From: Ga0074130 sp964499485
GTDB taxonomy: Bacteria > Pseudomonadota > Gammaproteobacteria > Burkholderiales > Rhodocyclaceae
Direction of reading: 5' to 3'
Assembly (NCBI GenBank): GCA_964499485.1
Contig: CAZCLF010000003.1
Location: 1-64,000, forward strand
Length of the DNA stretch: 64,000 nucleotides
In this document: piece by piece, positions 1 to 9,039 of the stretch
Layout of the letters: every line of letters begins with the position of its first letter
Numbering within the stretch: the first letter of the stretch is position 1
Notes under the pieces: model-generated
Told to the model about the DNA's origin: nothing
What the model saw: the letters and a program-made list of their open reading frames with translations, nothing else
Databases searched by the model: none
Position numbers and translations under genes: made by a program

Positions 1-2
1 AC

Positions 3-467
3 GTCCTGCGTACGCTGCGCCATCTAGAAACCAGTGGCGAGCCGCATCAGCATGGGTCAAACCTTGAAGAAGTCGCACGCATTCTCGATAAACCGATTGA
101 GGAAGTGCGCCATATTCTCTCGCTTAACGAACGCGCAGCCTCGCTGGATACCCCGTTGGATATTGATTCCGATCTCTCCGTCGGCGATGCAATTGCTGAT
201 GAGGATGCCGAAGATCCAGAGCTGCATCTAGAACACGCTGAAATGGAGTCGCGCGTGGCGACATGGGTGAGCCAGCTATCCGAGCGTCAGCGCAGCGTGG
301 TGGAACGCCGCTACGGCCTCAACGGCCACGATGTCACCACACTGGAAGCCCTCGCCGATGAGCTCGGCCTCACCCGCGAACGCGTGCGCCAGATCCAACT
401 CGAAGCCATCGCCCATCTGCGCAGACAGATGGCGAGAGATGGGGTGGGGAAGGACGCGCTGCTGTAG
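3..467 (+). CDS. rpoS: RNA polymerase sigma factor RpoS, C-terminal part (5' truncated)
   Basis: The reading frame is open from base 3 to the TAG at 465-467, so the 5' part of the gene lies outside the window. What remains (about 154 codons) covers sigma region 3 (LRHLETSGEPHQHGSNLEEV) and region 4. Region 4 carries the motif LSERQRSVVERRYGLNG and the helix-turn-helix LTRERVRQIQLEAIAHLRR that contacts the -35 element. The alternating acidic stretch before it (DTPLDIDSDLSVGDAIADED) is typical of betaproteobacterial RpoS rather than RpoD or RpoH. RpoS is the general stress and stationary-phase sigma factor. The assignment to RpoS rests on family resemblance of the C-terminal half only. Confidence 0.88.
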   Translation, partial: VLRTLRHLETSGEPHQHGSNLEEVARILDKPIEEVRHILSLNERAASLDTPLDIDSDLSVGDAIADEDAEDPELHLEHAEMESRVATWVSQLSERQRSVVERRYGLNGHDVTTLEALADELGLTRERVRQIQLEAIAHLRRQMARDGVGKDALL

Positions 468-490
468 GCCGCGGCTTCTTCTACGAGTAA

Positions 491-946
491 ATGATGCGCA
501 GCACTTCTCTACTGCTACTGGCGACTCTTGTATTCCTTACTGGCTGCACTAAAGAGCTGCGTGTTGAAAATGTTAGTTTCGGAGCGTTCGATGGCGTCGG
601 CTCTGGCAGTATCACCTTCAAAGAAACCAAGCTTTTCTCTAAGGCAGAAGAGTCTGAATATGGGTGGACTTTTAGCATCCAAGAGCCCCCGCCGAGCCTG
701 ACTCTGAAAGAGGTTGTCTCTGGCCCGCATGGCGTTGTTTGGGATGCGCTGAGAAATACGCCGGGTATTGAGTGGTCTGACGATGGGCGAACCGTTGCCA
801 TCACTAAAGTCATCCAAAAACCTAGTTCCCGTCTCTCATTCCACAATTGGGCGACTACCGCTTCTGACCCAATTGGCACTTACCACGCCAAGCTTTATAT
901 CGAGGGAAAGTTGGTGGCTGAGACTGACTTTGTTGTCAGTCAGTGA
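491..946 (+). CDS. putative lipoprotein of unknown function
   Basis: A 151-residue protein with a clear lipoprotein signal: a short hydrophobic segment followed by the lipobox LTGC, with the lipidated Cys at residue 19. The mature part is mostly beta-prone and ends in a segment (IGTYHAKLYIEGKLVAETDF) that resembles an immunoglobulin-like beta sandwich. I do not recognise a family. Two adjacent ATG codons (491 and 494) could start it. It begins 23 bp after rpoS and runs convergent with mltB. Its base composition looks somewhat more AT-rich than its neighbours, which may mean recent acquisition. Long reading frames on the opposite strand here are shadows of it. Confidence 0.7.
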   Translation: MMRSTSLLLLATLVFLTGCTKELRVENVSFGAFDGVGSGSITFKETKLFSKAEESEYGWTFSIQEPPPSLTLKEVVSGPHGVVWDALRNTPGIEWSDDGRTVAITKVIQKPSSRLSFHNWATTASDPIGTYHAKLYIEGKLVAETDFVVSQ

Positions 947-988
947 CCATCTAACCGTTCGGGCTGAGCTAGCCGTATCGCGTACAGC

Positions 989-1984
989 TTATTGCTTTAG
1001 CGCCTGCGCCAGATCATGCACCGCCATGGCGTAGAAGCTGGAGCGGTTGTAGCGGGTAATCACGTAGAAGTTCTGGTAGCCGAGCCAATACTCGGTGGCT
1101 TGGTCTGGTGTGACCAGGTCAATCAGCGCAGCAGCTTCTTGCGGCACATCGGGGCGGGTAAGTACGCCCACCATTTCACTCGGTAGTTTTTGCGGCTTGA
1201 TGCCTTGCGCGATGAGCGGGGCAGCGGCTGCGTCGTCAACCTGCGCTTTCGCCACGATGGGGCCGCCGCGTACCCAGCCGTGAGCGGCGAGGAAGCTGGC
1301 GACACTGCCAATCGCATCAGCTGGCGTATCAAGATTCACTTTGTCGTCACCATCAAAATTCACCGCATAACGACGGATGCTGCCCGGCAGAAATTGCGGC
1401 AGACCGAGTGCGCCGGCAAAGGAGCCGCTATAGGCGCGCGGGTTGCGACCTTCCTCACGGGCGAGCAGCAGCAGTTCTTCAAGCTGGCCGCGGAACAGCG
1501 CAGCGCGGGGTGGGTAGTCGAAGGCGAGCGTGGTCAGCGCAGAGAAGGTTTCGAAATGCCCCATGTGCTTGCCGTAGATAGTTTCGACACCAATGATGGC
1601 AACGATGATTTCTTCCGGCACACCAAATTGCTCGCTGGCGCGTTTCACTGTGGCGGCATGCGTATGCCAGAAGGCGCGGCCAGCGGCGATACGCTTGGGC
1701 TCAACAAAGCGGCTGCGATAGGTTTTCCAGGAGCGCACCTTGGGGTCGGCCGGCGGCAGGATGAACTTGATGACGGCCGGCTTGAAGTCGGCTTCGTCGA
1801 ACTGGCGGGTCAGCCAGCTTTCGGAGAGATCGTGCTTCTCCTTCATCTCGGCGATAAAGGTTTTGACATCGGCGCGCTCGCTGTAGCGAATGCCTTGCGC
1901 GTCGGCGCTTAAAGCACTGGTGCTGCACACGCTCGCGATGAGAGCGGGGATGAAAAAGCGAATGCGGAAGCGGTCAATAGTCAT
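989..1984 (-). CDS. mltB: lytic murein transglycosylase B
   Basis: A 331-residue periplasmic enzyme that cleaves the glycan strand of peptidoglycan non-hydrolytically, forming 1,6-anhydromuramic ends. An N-terminal signal segment (residues about 9-27) precedes the SLT_2 domain. The catalytic Glu is E134 in the motif GVETIYG, and the family motif GALGLPQFLPGS follows, as does the segment AIGSVASFLAAHGW. I see no lipobox, so this is probably a soluble or loosely anchored MltB-type enzyme. Its ATG overlaps the stop of the upstream transglutaminase gene by 4 bp (ATGA), so it is translationally coupled as the last gene of a leftward four-gene envelope operon. Confidence 0.92.
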   Translation of the reverse strand: MTIDRFRIRFFIPALIASVCSTSALSADAQGIRYSERADVKTFIAEMKEKHDLSESWLTRQFDEADFKPAVIKFILPPADPKVRSWKTYRSRFVEPKRIAAGRAFWHTHAATVKRASEQFGVPEEIIVAIIGVETIYGKHMGHFETFSALTTLAFDYPPRAALFRGQLEELLLLAREEGRNPRAYSGSFAGALGLPQFLPGSIRRYAVNFDGDDKVNLDTPADAIGSVASFLAAHGWVRGGPIVAKAQVDDAAAAPLIAQGIKPQKLPSEMVGVLTRPDVPQEAAALIDLVTPDQATEYWLGYQNFYVITRYNRSSFYAMAVHDLAQALKQ

Positions 1985-3981
1985 GGCTTGAAGCGGTCAA
2001 TGTGCGCCTTGAATGCGGCGAGCTGTTCGGTGCTGGGGGAATGTGCGTAGCGTAACGCGACATAGCTGGCGGCGATGGCCCGAATTGCCTCGGCATGCTG
2101 CGGCAATTGTGCGGCAGCATGGTTGGCTAGGGTGTCCGGCCCCATCCAGCCGGGTAGATCAATCTGGCGTCGGGCCAGCCGCCGCAGGAAGATGTGCCAC
2201 AGCCGCGTGGTTGCATCCGTGCGCACACGCTGGCGCAAGGCAAACAGCGTAAAGCCCAGCAGCAAGATGCCGCACAGCGATGCCAACCAGGCTGTCATCT
2301 GCTTCCAGTCGGGCTCGGGCATGCCTAGCTTGCTGAGCATGTCGCGCTGGCGCTGCGGGCCGAAGCCGAGCACGCTTTGGTTCCAAGCATTGGCAACTGC
2401 GTCGAGGCGATAGCGCACCTCGCGTAGCCACGCGTAGTTCTCGCGGGCAAGTAGCGGCAGCTCGGCTTCCTCGCCGGTGACCGCCGTACGTAGGCCGCCA
2501 TCAATGCGGCGTGGCGCGCTGTCGGCCGTAGGGTCTACACGCACCCAGCCACGGCCTTGAATCCACGCTTCAACCCACACATGCGCATCGAACTGTCGCA
2601 CGGTGAAATAGCCATCGACCGGATTAATTTCGCCCCCCTGATAGCCGCCGACTACGCGCGCCGGCACACCGGCGGCACGCAGCGCAAAGGTAAAGGCCGA
2701 CGCAAAGTGTTCGCAGAAGCCGCGCTTATGTTCAAACAGGAACGCATCCACCGCGTTGTCGCGCATCAGCGGCGGGCTGAGCGTGTAGGCGAGGATGCGT
2801 TGCTGGAAGAAGGTCATGGCGGCTTGCAGAATCTCTGCATCGCTGCGGTATTGCTGGCGCCAGCCTTCGGCCACGGCGCGGGTGCGCGGATTCACGCCAT
2901 CGGGCAAGCGTAGGGCTTCGCGTAGGCGGCGCGGGCTTTCTTCGGTATTTGGACGGAAGTCCGGATAGGACACCATTTCGTAACGCAGACGTGTACGCAC
3001 CGGGGTGTTAGCGAGGATGAGCTGGTCGCTGCTGAAGCTGCTATCAGGTGGCAGCTGGCCCGGCGTTTCTAGCGCGAATAGCCAGCGCTGGTTGTGCGGT
3101 TCGAGCGTGATTTCGTAATCGATGCTCCGCCCTTCGGCGCTGTAGGGCAGATCGGTACGCTCTGGTGTGGGACGGTAGCGCCAGTTGATGCCGTCGTAAT
3201 CATTCAGCGTCAGCGCACGCCAGTAGAGCTGTTGCGGGGGCGGTGGCGTGCCCTTGAAGCGCACCCGAAAGGCAATGACATCCGACTGCACCACTTGGCT
3301 GATGGAGCCGGGTGCCATGCTTTCCGAGAGGCCAGAGCTTGCGCCAAAGGCATCCTGCGGCAGCCCCCACAAGGGGCCTTGCACGCGGGGGAAGAGCACG
3401 AACAGCACGAGCATGAAGGGCAGCGCCTGTGCTAGCAGCAGCGCGCTGTGCTGCAGTTGCCTGCGCGGCGTGGGCAAGGGCCCAGCTTGCAGGCTGAGCA
3501 GGGCGGCGATGACCACAATCAAGGCAGCGCCGGCCATCAATGCGGCGGCGATGCTTTGATTGAAGAAGAAGCCTGACAGGAGAAGGAAGCAGGCGAGCAG
3601 GATGACCGTGATGCCGTCGCGTACGCTGCGAAGTTCGAGCAGCTTGAGGGCCATGAAAATCACCAGCAATGCCAGCCCCGGGTTACGCCCGAACAGGCCG
3701 CGGTACTGAATGGCAACAGCAACGCAGGCGGCTACGACGAAGATGAAGAGCAGCCAGCGTGGCGGCAAGCGCCCAGCCCGCCAGATTAGCCATGCCCGCC
3801 AAGCCATGCCGGTTGCGGCGGTGAGCGAGAGCCACAGTGGAATGTGTTCGACCAGCGGTAGCAGGGCAGCGCTGGCCGCAGCGAAGAGCCACCAGCTTTG
3901 CGCCAGCGTGAGTGCCGGTGCTTGCACGGCTGGCTTGCGCCGCCAGCGATTGCGCAGCGTTTCAAATATGCGCTTAAACAT
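1981..3981 (-). CDS. TgpA-like membrane transglutaminase (DUF3488 + transglutaminase core)
   Basis: A 666-residue membrane protein. Several transmembrane helices occupy residues about 25-200 (DUF3488). A periplasmic transglutaminase-like domain follows, with the Cys-His-Asp triad C423 (GFCEHFASAF), H467 (DAHVWVEAW) and D483 (VRVDPTA). A further helix lies near residues 563-583, followed by a C-terminal cytoplasmic tail (DUF4129-like). TgpA of Pseudomonas has this layout and is essential there, though its substrate is unknown. The gene overlaps the upstream DUF58 gene by 8 bp and the downstream mltB by 4 bp. The coupling to a lytic transglycosylase suggests a job in the cell envelope; that is inference. 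Confidence 0.9.
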   Translation of the reverse strand: MFKRIFETLRNRWRRKPAVQAPALTLAQSWWLFAAASAALLPLVEHIPLWLSLTAATGMAWRAWLIWRAGRLPPRWLLFIFVVAACVAVAIQYRGLFGRNPGLALLVIFMALKLLELRSVRDGITVILLACFLLLSGFFFNQSIAAALMAGAALIVVIAALLSLQAGPLPTPRRQLQHSALLLAQALPFMLVLFVLFPRVQGPLWGLPQDAFGASSGLSESMAPGSISQVVQSDVIAFRVRFKGTPPPPQQLYWRALTLNDYDGINWRYRPTPERTDLPYSAEGRSIDYEITLEPHNQRWLFALETPGQLPPDSSFSSDQLILANTPVRTRLRYEMVSYPDFRPNTEESPRRLREALRLPDGVNPRTRAVAEGWRQQYRSDAEILQAAMTFFQQRILAYTLSPPLMRDNAVDAFLFEHKRGFCEHFASAFTFALRAAGVPARVVGGYQGGEINPVDGYFTVRQFDAHVWVEAWIQGRGWVRVDPTADSAPRRIDGGLRTAVTGEEAELPLLARENYAWLREVRYRLDAVANAWNQSVLGFGPQRQRDMLSKLGMPEPDWKQMTAWLASLCGILLLGFTLFALRQRVRTDATTRLWHIFLRRLARRQIDLPGWMGPDTLANHAAAQLPQHAEAIRAIAASYVALRYAHSPSTEQLAAFKAHIDRFKP

Positions 3982-4897
3982 AGAGCGCTAAGGCCTGTAA
4001 GCAGGCATGCAGATGGTCGCTCCCCGTGGCGGGGCCAATGCGGGTGCCGCCGAGGCGCAGGCCATAGGGCTGCCGCACGGCATGTGCATCGATGACCCAA
4101 CGGGTCAGGATGGCGAGCTTGTCTTCAAGGGTGCTGCCGGGTGTGTGGGTTAGGTCAAACCACAGTGCTTCGCCTTGTTCGGCAGCGAACTGTTTGGACA
4201 GCAGACCATCTTCGAGGCGTGCCGAGGCTTTCCAGGCCACATGCTGGAGTAGGTCGGTTTGGCGATGCGGACGCAGGCCAAAGAAATCATCGGGGTCGCC
4301 GCTTTGCTGTGAGCGGCCTTCCCCACCGGGGCTGACCCAAGGCGGCGCAGTTGGGGCAGGCGCCGGGTAAACCAAGCAGCGTTCGTCGAAGCGCGCATAG
4401 CTCCAGGCACGCACCAGCCCTAGCGGCCACGTTGTGCTGATAGTCAGGCGTGGCATGGGCTGCCATCCGCGCCTAGCCGCTGCTAAGGGAGTCAAGCGTG
4501 TGCTGTCACTCGCACTCGCGTCGATGGCAGAGCCGCCGGCAAGTTGGAGGCGCAGGGCCGGACGTGGGCGCTCAGCCTCAAGCTGCACCGCGAAATGCAC
4601 GGTCTCACCCGCATGGCCCGGCGCATGCCGCCCCGGCCGCAGTTGCAGGCCGGCGAGGTTGCGGAAGGTTTGTACGATGGCCACCACGCCCAAGCCCGCG
4701 AGCAAAAAGGTCAAGCCATAGCCTAGGCTGAGGTTGTAGTTGATGCTGCCGACCAGCATGAGCAACAGTGTGGAGGCGTAAAGCATGCCGGCCGTGGTGG
4801 GCAGCACGTAGATGCGTCGCTGCGTGAGCAGCAAGGGTGGGGTGTCGGCGTGCCGCGGCCAGAGTAGCTGGCGCAGGCGTTGCAGCAGGGCCTTCAC
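3974..4897 (-). CDS. DUF58 domain-containing protein
   Basis: A 307-residue protein with two N-terminal transmembrane helices (residues about 29-75) and a C-terminal DUF58 domain. The family signature is seen in the segment DFFGLRPHRQTDLLQHVAWK, which corresponds to the conserved region linking DUF58 proteins to MoxR ATPases. DUF58 proteins are almost always encoded next to MoxR ATPases and are thought to work with them as a von Willebrand factor A-like partner in assembling or maturing envelope proteins. Here the gene overlaps the moxR-like gene by 4 bp on one side and the transglutaminase gene by 8 bp on the other, so the three are very likely co-translated. The exact substrate is unknown. 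Confidence 0.9.
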   Translation of the reverse strand: MKALLQRLRQLLWPRHADTPPLLLTQRRIYVLPTTAGMLYASTLLLMLVGSINYNLSLGYGLTFLLAGLGVVAIVQTFRNLAGLQLRPGRHAPGHAGETVHFAVQLEAERPRPALRLQLAGGSAIDASASDSTRLTPLAAARRGWQPMPRLTISTTWPLGLVRAWSYARFDERCLVYPAPAPTAPPWVSPGGEGRSQQSGDPDDFFGLRPHRQTDLLQHVAWKASARLEDGLLSKQFAAEQGEALWFDLTHTPGSTLEDKLAILTRWVIDAHAVRQPYGLRLGGTRIGPATGSDHLHACLQALALYV

Positions 4898-5838
4898 GGC
4901 AGAGGCACGGCCTCGATGAGGTGCTTGCCCAGCGCGTCACCGCGCAGACCGCCTAGCTCGCCACCTGCATGCAGACGGTGGGCCACGATGCCGGGCAGGA
5001 CGGCTTGCACATCCTCCGGCAATACGTGGGGGCGCCCCTCGAGCAAGGCCCAGGCACGGGCAGCCGCGAGCAGGCCCAGCGTTGCGCGGGGTGACAGGCC
5101 ATTACTAAAGTGGCTGCTATGGCGTGTGTACTCAGCCAGTGCTTGCACATATTCAATAAGCGCAGGCGAGGCATGAATGGCGCTGGTGGCGTCCTGCAAT
5201 TGCTGCAGCTGATTGGCTTGCAGCAAGGGCGGTAGGCCAGCCAGCAGGGTGCGGCGATCAACACCAGCGAGCAGCGCCCGCTCAGCGGCTTTGTCCGGGT
5301 AGCCAAGCTCAATGCGCATCAGGAAGCGATCGAGCTGCGATTCGGGCAGTGGAAAGGTGCCGATCTGGTGGGAAGGGTTTTGCGTGGCAATGACGAAAAA
5401 TGGCTGCGGCAGGGCGCGGGTGATGCCTTCGCTGGTGACTTGGCGCTCTTCCATGGCTTCGAGCAGGGCGCTCTGTGCCTTGGGCGTGGCGCGATTGACT
5501 TCATCAGCGAGGATGAGCTGGGCGAAGATCGGGCCGGGGTGGAACTGAAAGGTGCCACTGGTGCGCTCGAACACCGACACCCCAATGATGTCGGCCGGCA
5601 GCATGTCGCTGGTGAACTGGATGCGCTGGAATTCAAGGCCCAGCAGCCGTGCCAGCACATGTGCCAGCGTGGTTTTGCCGACGCCGGGCAGGTCCTCGAT
5701 GAGCAAGTGACCGCGAGCTAGCAGGCAGGCCAGCGCCAGTTTGAGTTGCGCGTCTTTGCCAAGAATGATGTCGCCAGCAGCAGCGAGAACTTTGCGGGTG
5801 GTGGCGTGGTGGGTGGGCAGGTCGGTGACGGTGCTCAT
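4894..5838 (-). CDS. MoxR family AAA+ ATPase
   Basis: A 314-residue AAA+ ATPase of the MoxR family, which acts as a chaperone for metal insertion or protein maturation, usually with a DUF58 or VWA partner. The Walker A motif is LPGVGKTT (residues 50-57) and Walker B is LILADE (108-113), followed by the MoxR-typical segment NRATPKAQSALLEAMEE. Sensor 1 is seen in FFVIATQNP and the C-terminal lid in SPRATLGLLAAARAWA. I chose the ATG at 5836-5838 because the family's conserved sequence starts just after it and longer upstream starts would overlap the divergent deacetylase gene at 5974. It is the first gene of the moxR-DUF58-tgpA-mltB operon. Confidence 0.92.
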   Translation of the reverse strand: MSTVTDLPTHHATTRKVLAAAGDIILGKDAQLKLALACLLARGHLLIEDLPGVGKTTLAHVLARLLGLEFQRIQFTSDMLPADIIGVSVFERTSGTFQFHPGPIFAQLILADEVNRATPKAQSALLEAMEERQVTSEGITRALPQPFFVIATQNPSHQIGTFPLPESQLDRFLMRIELGYPDKAAERALLAGVDRRTLLAGLPPLLQANQLQQLQDATSAIHASPALIEYVQALAEYTRHSSHFSNGLSPRATLGLLAAARAWALLEGRPHVLPEDVQAVLPGIVAHRLHAGGELGGLRGDALGKHLIEAVPLP

Positions 5839-5973
5839 AATGGACGGGGTAGCCTTAAATGACGATGCCAGCGGCTGGCGGGGTAAGACTGATAGACAGG
5901 TGCGAAAACACTTCAGTTTCGGCGATAATGGCAACTTTGCCACAGTTGCCTGCAATATATTGCCTCGCTTGCC

Positions 5974-6909
5974 ATGACCGCTGCTTTCACCACCGCGTAC
6001 ATCTCGCATCCTGATTGCTGGAAGCATGATCCGGGCTCTTATCATCCAGAGCGTCCGGGCCGCATGGATGCGATCAACGATCGTTTCATTGCCTCCGGTT
6101 TGTTCGACCACCTAGATCAGTACGAGGCTCCTCTGGCCAAGGACGAAGATCTGGCGCGTGTGCATCCAGACGACTATATCCATTCGATTCACGCCGCAGC
6201 GCCGACGCAGGGGACGACCTACCTTGATCCGGATACTGCTATGAGCCCCGGTTCGCTCAAGGCCATTCTGCGCGCTGCTGGCTCGGGCATTCTGGCGACC
6301 GATCTGGTGATGGAAGGCAAGGTCAGAAACGCATTCTGTTCTGTGCGCCCCTGTGGCCACCATGCCGAGAGCGACCGCGCGATGGGCTTTTGCTTCTTCA
6401 ACAACATTGCCGTAGCTGCTGCCTACGCGGTTGAGCATTGGGGGCTGGAGCGTGTGGCTGTCATCGACTTCGATGTGCACCATGGCAATGGCACGGAAGA
6501 AATGCTGTCGAACAAGCCTGAATACCTGATGTGCAGCATCTTCCAGCACCCCTTTTATCCGGGCTCCGGCACGCATAATCCTGCTTCAAACATGGTTAAT
6601 GTGCCCCTGCCACGCGGCTCACGCGGCGATGCCCTGAAGAAGGCTGCATTGGAAGAATGGCTGCCGGCGCTGCGCAAGTTCCAGCCACAAATGATCTTTA
6701 TTTCCGCAGGCTTTGATGCTCATGTGGAAGACGACATGGCCGGTCTGGCCTTTGTTGAGGCCGACTACGCGTGGGTGACCAAGCTGCTCAAGGATCTTGC
6801 AGACGAAATCTGCGATGGTCGTATTGTGTCCATCCTCGAAGGTGGCTATAGCCTCTCGGCACTGGGACGCAGCGCCGAAGCCCATGTACGCGTACTGGCC
6901 GGGCTCTGA
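5974..6909 (+). CDS. histone deacetylase family protein (HDAH-like amidohydrolase)
   Basis: A 311-residue class II HDAC-like enzyme (arginase/deacetylase superfamily) expected to remove acyl groups from acetyl-lysine or acetylated polyamines. All catalytic residues are visible: H129-H130 (PCGHHAE), the zinc ligands D167 and H169 (DFDVHHGNG) and D248 (SAGFDAH), and the transition-state tyrosine Y292 (EGGYS). In bacteria such proteins are annotated as histone deacetylase-like amidohydrolases or acetoin-utilisation proteins; the natural substrate is usually unknown. The gene is divergent from moxR across 135 bp and is followed 95 bp later by dapA, with no clear terminator between. Confidence 0.93.
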   Translation: MTAAFTTAYISHPDCWKHDPGSYHPERPGRMDAINDRFIASGLFDHLDQYEAPLAKDEDLARVHPDDYIHSIHAAAPTQGTTYLDPDTAMSPGSLKAILRAAGSGILATDLVMEGKVRNAFCSVRPCGHHAESDRAMGFCFFNNIAVAAAYAVEHWGLERVAVIDFDVHHGNGTEEMLSNKPEYLMCSIFQHPFYPGSGTHNPASNMVNVPLPRGSRGDALKKAALEEWLPALRKFQPQMIFISAGFDAHVEDDMAGLAFVEADYAWVTKLLKDLADEICDGRIVSILEGGYSLSALGRSAEAHVRVLAGL

Positions 6910-7004
6910 TACACAAACATTTACACAGCGACTGAGACAGTACATAGCGCTGCCCTACGTTCTTCATTTATTCTTGCAAGCTTCTTGACCGAGACAGAAA
7001 CATC

Positions 7005-7883
7005 ATGATCACAGGTTCCCTCCCCGCCATTCCCACCCCCATGCTGGACGACGGCAGTCTGGATATTCCGGCGCTGAAGCGCATGCTCGACTGGCACGTG
7101 GCCGAGGGGACTGATGGCATCGTTGTCGTCGGCACCACCGGCGAGTCGCCAACGGTGGATTTCGACGAACATTGCCTGCTGATCAAGACCACCGTCGATC
7201 ACATCGCTGGCCGCATTCCTGTTATCGCTGGGACGGGTGCTAACTCGACGCCTGAGGCCATCAAGCTGGCTAAGTATGCGAAGGAAGCCGGTGCCGATGC
7301 GCACTTGTCTGTGGTCCCTTATTACAACAAGCCTGCGCAAGAAGGCCTGTACCAACACTTCAAGGCGATTGCCGAGGCAGTTGAACTGCCGCTGATTCTG
7401 TACAACGTGCCCGGCCGTACTGTTGCTGATCTCTCCAACGACACGACCCTGCGCCTAGCCCAACTACCGAATATCGTCGGCATCAAGGATGCGACTGGTA
7501 ACCTGGAACGTGCGGCTGATCTGATCAAGCGTGCGCCCAAGGGATTTGCGTTGTACAGCGGTGACGATGCAACGGGCGTGGCCGCCGTGCTGCTGGGTTA
7601 CCACGGTTGTATTTCGGTAACAGCCACTGTGGCACCTAAGTTGATGCATGACATGGTGTTTGCTGCGCGTGCAGGCGACCTCGTCAAGGCGCGTGACATT
7701 CACTTCAAGCTGCTCGGTCTGCACAAGAATCTGTTCCTTGAGGCCAACCCAATCCCCGCAAAGTGGGCAGTACAGCAAATGGGCCTTATCGGCGGCGGCA
7801 TTCGCCTGCCACTGACGACGCTTTCCTCCGAATATCACGAACGCGTTCGCGTTGCTATGCGCGAAGCCGGCATCCAGATCTGA
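7005..7883 (+). CDS. dapA: 4-hydroxy-tetrahydrodipicolinate synthase
   Basis: A 292-residue TIM-barrel aldolase that condenses pyruvate with aspartate semialdehyde, the first committed step towards lysine and diaminopimelate. The Schiff-base lysine is K161 (IVGIKDATG). The catalytic triad motif GTTGES (43-48), Y107 of the YYNKP segment, and YNVPGRT (133-139, with Y133 and R138) are all intact. The length is normal for the family. It lies 2 bp upstream of bamC, an arrangement common in proteobacteria (dapA-nlpB in E. coli), and probably shares its transcript. Confidence 0.97.
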   Translation: MITGSLPAIPTPMLDDGSLDIPALKRMLDWHVAEGTDGIVVVGTTGESPTVDFDEHCLLIKTTVDHIAGRIPVIAGTGANSTPEAIKLAKYAKEAGADAHLSVVPYYNKPAQEGLYQHFKAIAEAVELPLILYNVPGRTVADLSNDTTLRLAQLPNIVGIKDATGNLERAADLIKRAPKGFALYSGDDATGVAAVLLGYHGCISVTATVAPKLMHDMVFAARAGDLVKARDIHFKLLGLHKNLFLEANPIPAKWAVQQMGLIGGGIRLPLTTLSSEYHERVRVAMREAGIQI

Positions 7884-7885
7884 TC

Positions 7886-9037
7886 ATGAAGCTTTCCCGT
7901 CACATTCCACGTTGTCTGCTGTGCTCTGTTTCCATCGCCGTCCTTGCTGGTTGTGGTGGCATGAGCATCCTGCCCGAGTCTAAGAAGATCGAGTACAAGT
8001 CTGAAGGCAAGAAACTGCGGCCGTTGGAAGTCCCGCCTGACCTCACCGCACCGGGGCGTGACGAGCGTTATTCCGTACCGGATGTGGCCCGTGGCCCAAC
8101 CACTTTCTCTGCCTATAGCGGTGATCGTAAAACCGCTGTGACCAGCGGCAATAGCGATGTGCTGCCGCAAGTGGGCGAGCTGCGTATTGATCGCTCCGGC
8201 AATCAGCGTTGGCTGGTGGTGCCAGGCGTGTCGCCGGACAAGGTGTGGAGTACGGTTAAGGAGTTCTGGCAGGAGACCGGCATGCTGGTCAATATCGAAC
8301 TCCCAGAAGCTGGCATCATGGAGACCGATTGGGCTGAAAACCGCGCCAAGCTACCGCAGGATGCGATCCGTAATCTGCTCGGCAAGGCCCTCGACTCGCT
8401 GTACTCGACGGCTGAGCGCGACAAGTACCGCACCCGTTTGGAAAAGTCTGGCGATTCGACCGAAATCTATATCAGCCATCGCGGCATGTACGAAGTCTAT
8501 GTGACTGAAGGCAAGTCCGAGACCCGTTGGCAGCCCCGCGAACCTGATCCTGAGCTCGAGGCTGAAATGCTGCGTCGCCTGATGGTGCGACTCGGCGCCG
8601 AGGAGAGCAAGGCCAAGTCTATGCTTGCCGCAGCACCGAAGGAAGAGCGTGCCAAGCTGAATCGTAGCGGCCCTGGCGGCGGCACCCTGGAAGTGATCGA
8701 GTCATTCGATCGCGCTTGGCGTCGTATTGGTCTGGCACTTGATCGCGTTGGCTTCACCGTGGAAGACCGTGATCGCTCGCAGGGTATTTACTACGTCCGC
8801 TATGTTGATCCTGATGCAGATTCGAAGAGCAAGAAGGACGATGAGGGTTTGCTGTCTAAGTTTGCGTTCTGGAAGAGCAGCAGCGACAAGGGGCTGACCA
8901 AAAACACCCAATACCGTATCTTCATCAAGGGTAGTGGCGACAGCAGCACGGTTCAGGTGCTGACCCGCGAAGGTGGCGTTGATGCGGGTGACGGTTCGCG
9001 CAAGATTCTGGGCCTGCTCTACGAACAACTGAAGTAA
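7886..9037 (+). CDS. bamC: outer membrane protein assembly factor BamC (NlpB-like lipoprotein)
   Basis: A 383-residue lipoprotein with signal peptide and lipobox LAGC (lipidated Cys at residue 23). An N-terminal unstructured segment rich in Pro and charged residues (SEGKKLRPLEVPPDLTAP) follows. It matches the conserved BamC region that contacts BamD. Two helix-grip domains follow. BamC is an accessory subunit of the BAM complex that folds beta-barrel proteins into the outer membrane. I chose the ATG at 7886, 2 bp after the dapA stop, since it begins directly with the lipoprotein signal. A longer in-frame start at 7763 would lie inside dapA and place the signal peptide internally. Confidence 0.93.
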   Translation: MKLSRHIPRCLLCSVSIAVLAGCGGMSILPESKKIEYKSEGKKLRPLEVPPDLTAPGRDERYSVPDVARGPTTFSAYSGDRKTAVTSGNSDVLPQVGELRIDRSGNQRWLVVPGVSPDKVWSTVKEFWQETGMLVNIELPEAGIMETDWAENRAKLPQDAIRNLLGKALDSLYSTAERDKYRTRLEKSGDSTEIYISHRGMYEVYVTEGKSETRWQPREPDPELEAEMLRRLMVRLGAEESKAKSMLAAAPKEERAKLNRSGPGGGTLEVIESFDRAWRRIGLALDRVGFTVEDRDRSQGIYYVRYVDPDADSKSKKDDEGLLSKFAFWKSSSDKGLTKNTQYRIFIKGSGDSSTVQVLTREGGVDAGDGSRKILGLLYEQLK

Positions 9038-9039
9038 GC

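Noticed and set aside
1190..1912. 240-codon plus-strand frame opposite mltB
   Set aside because: mltB has all catalytic motifs; the opposite frame is a shadow.
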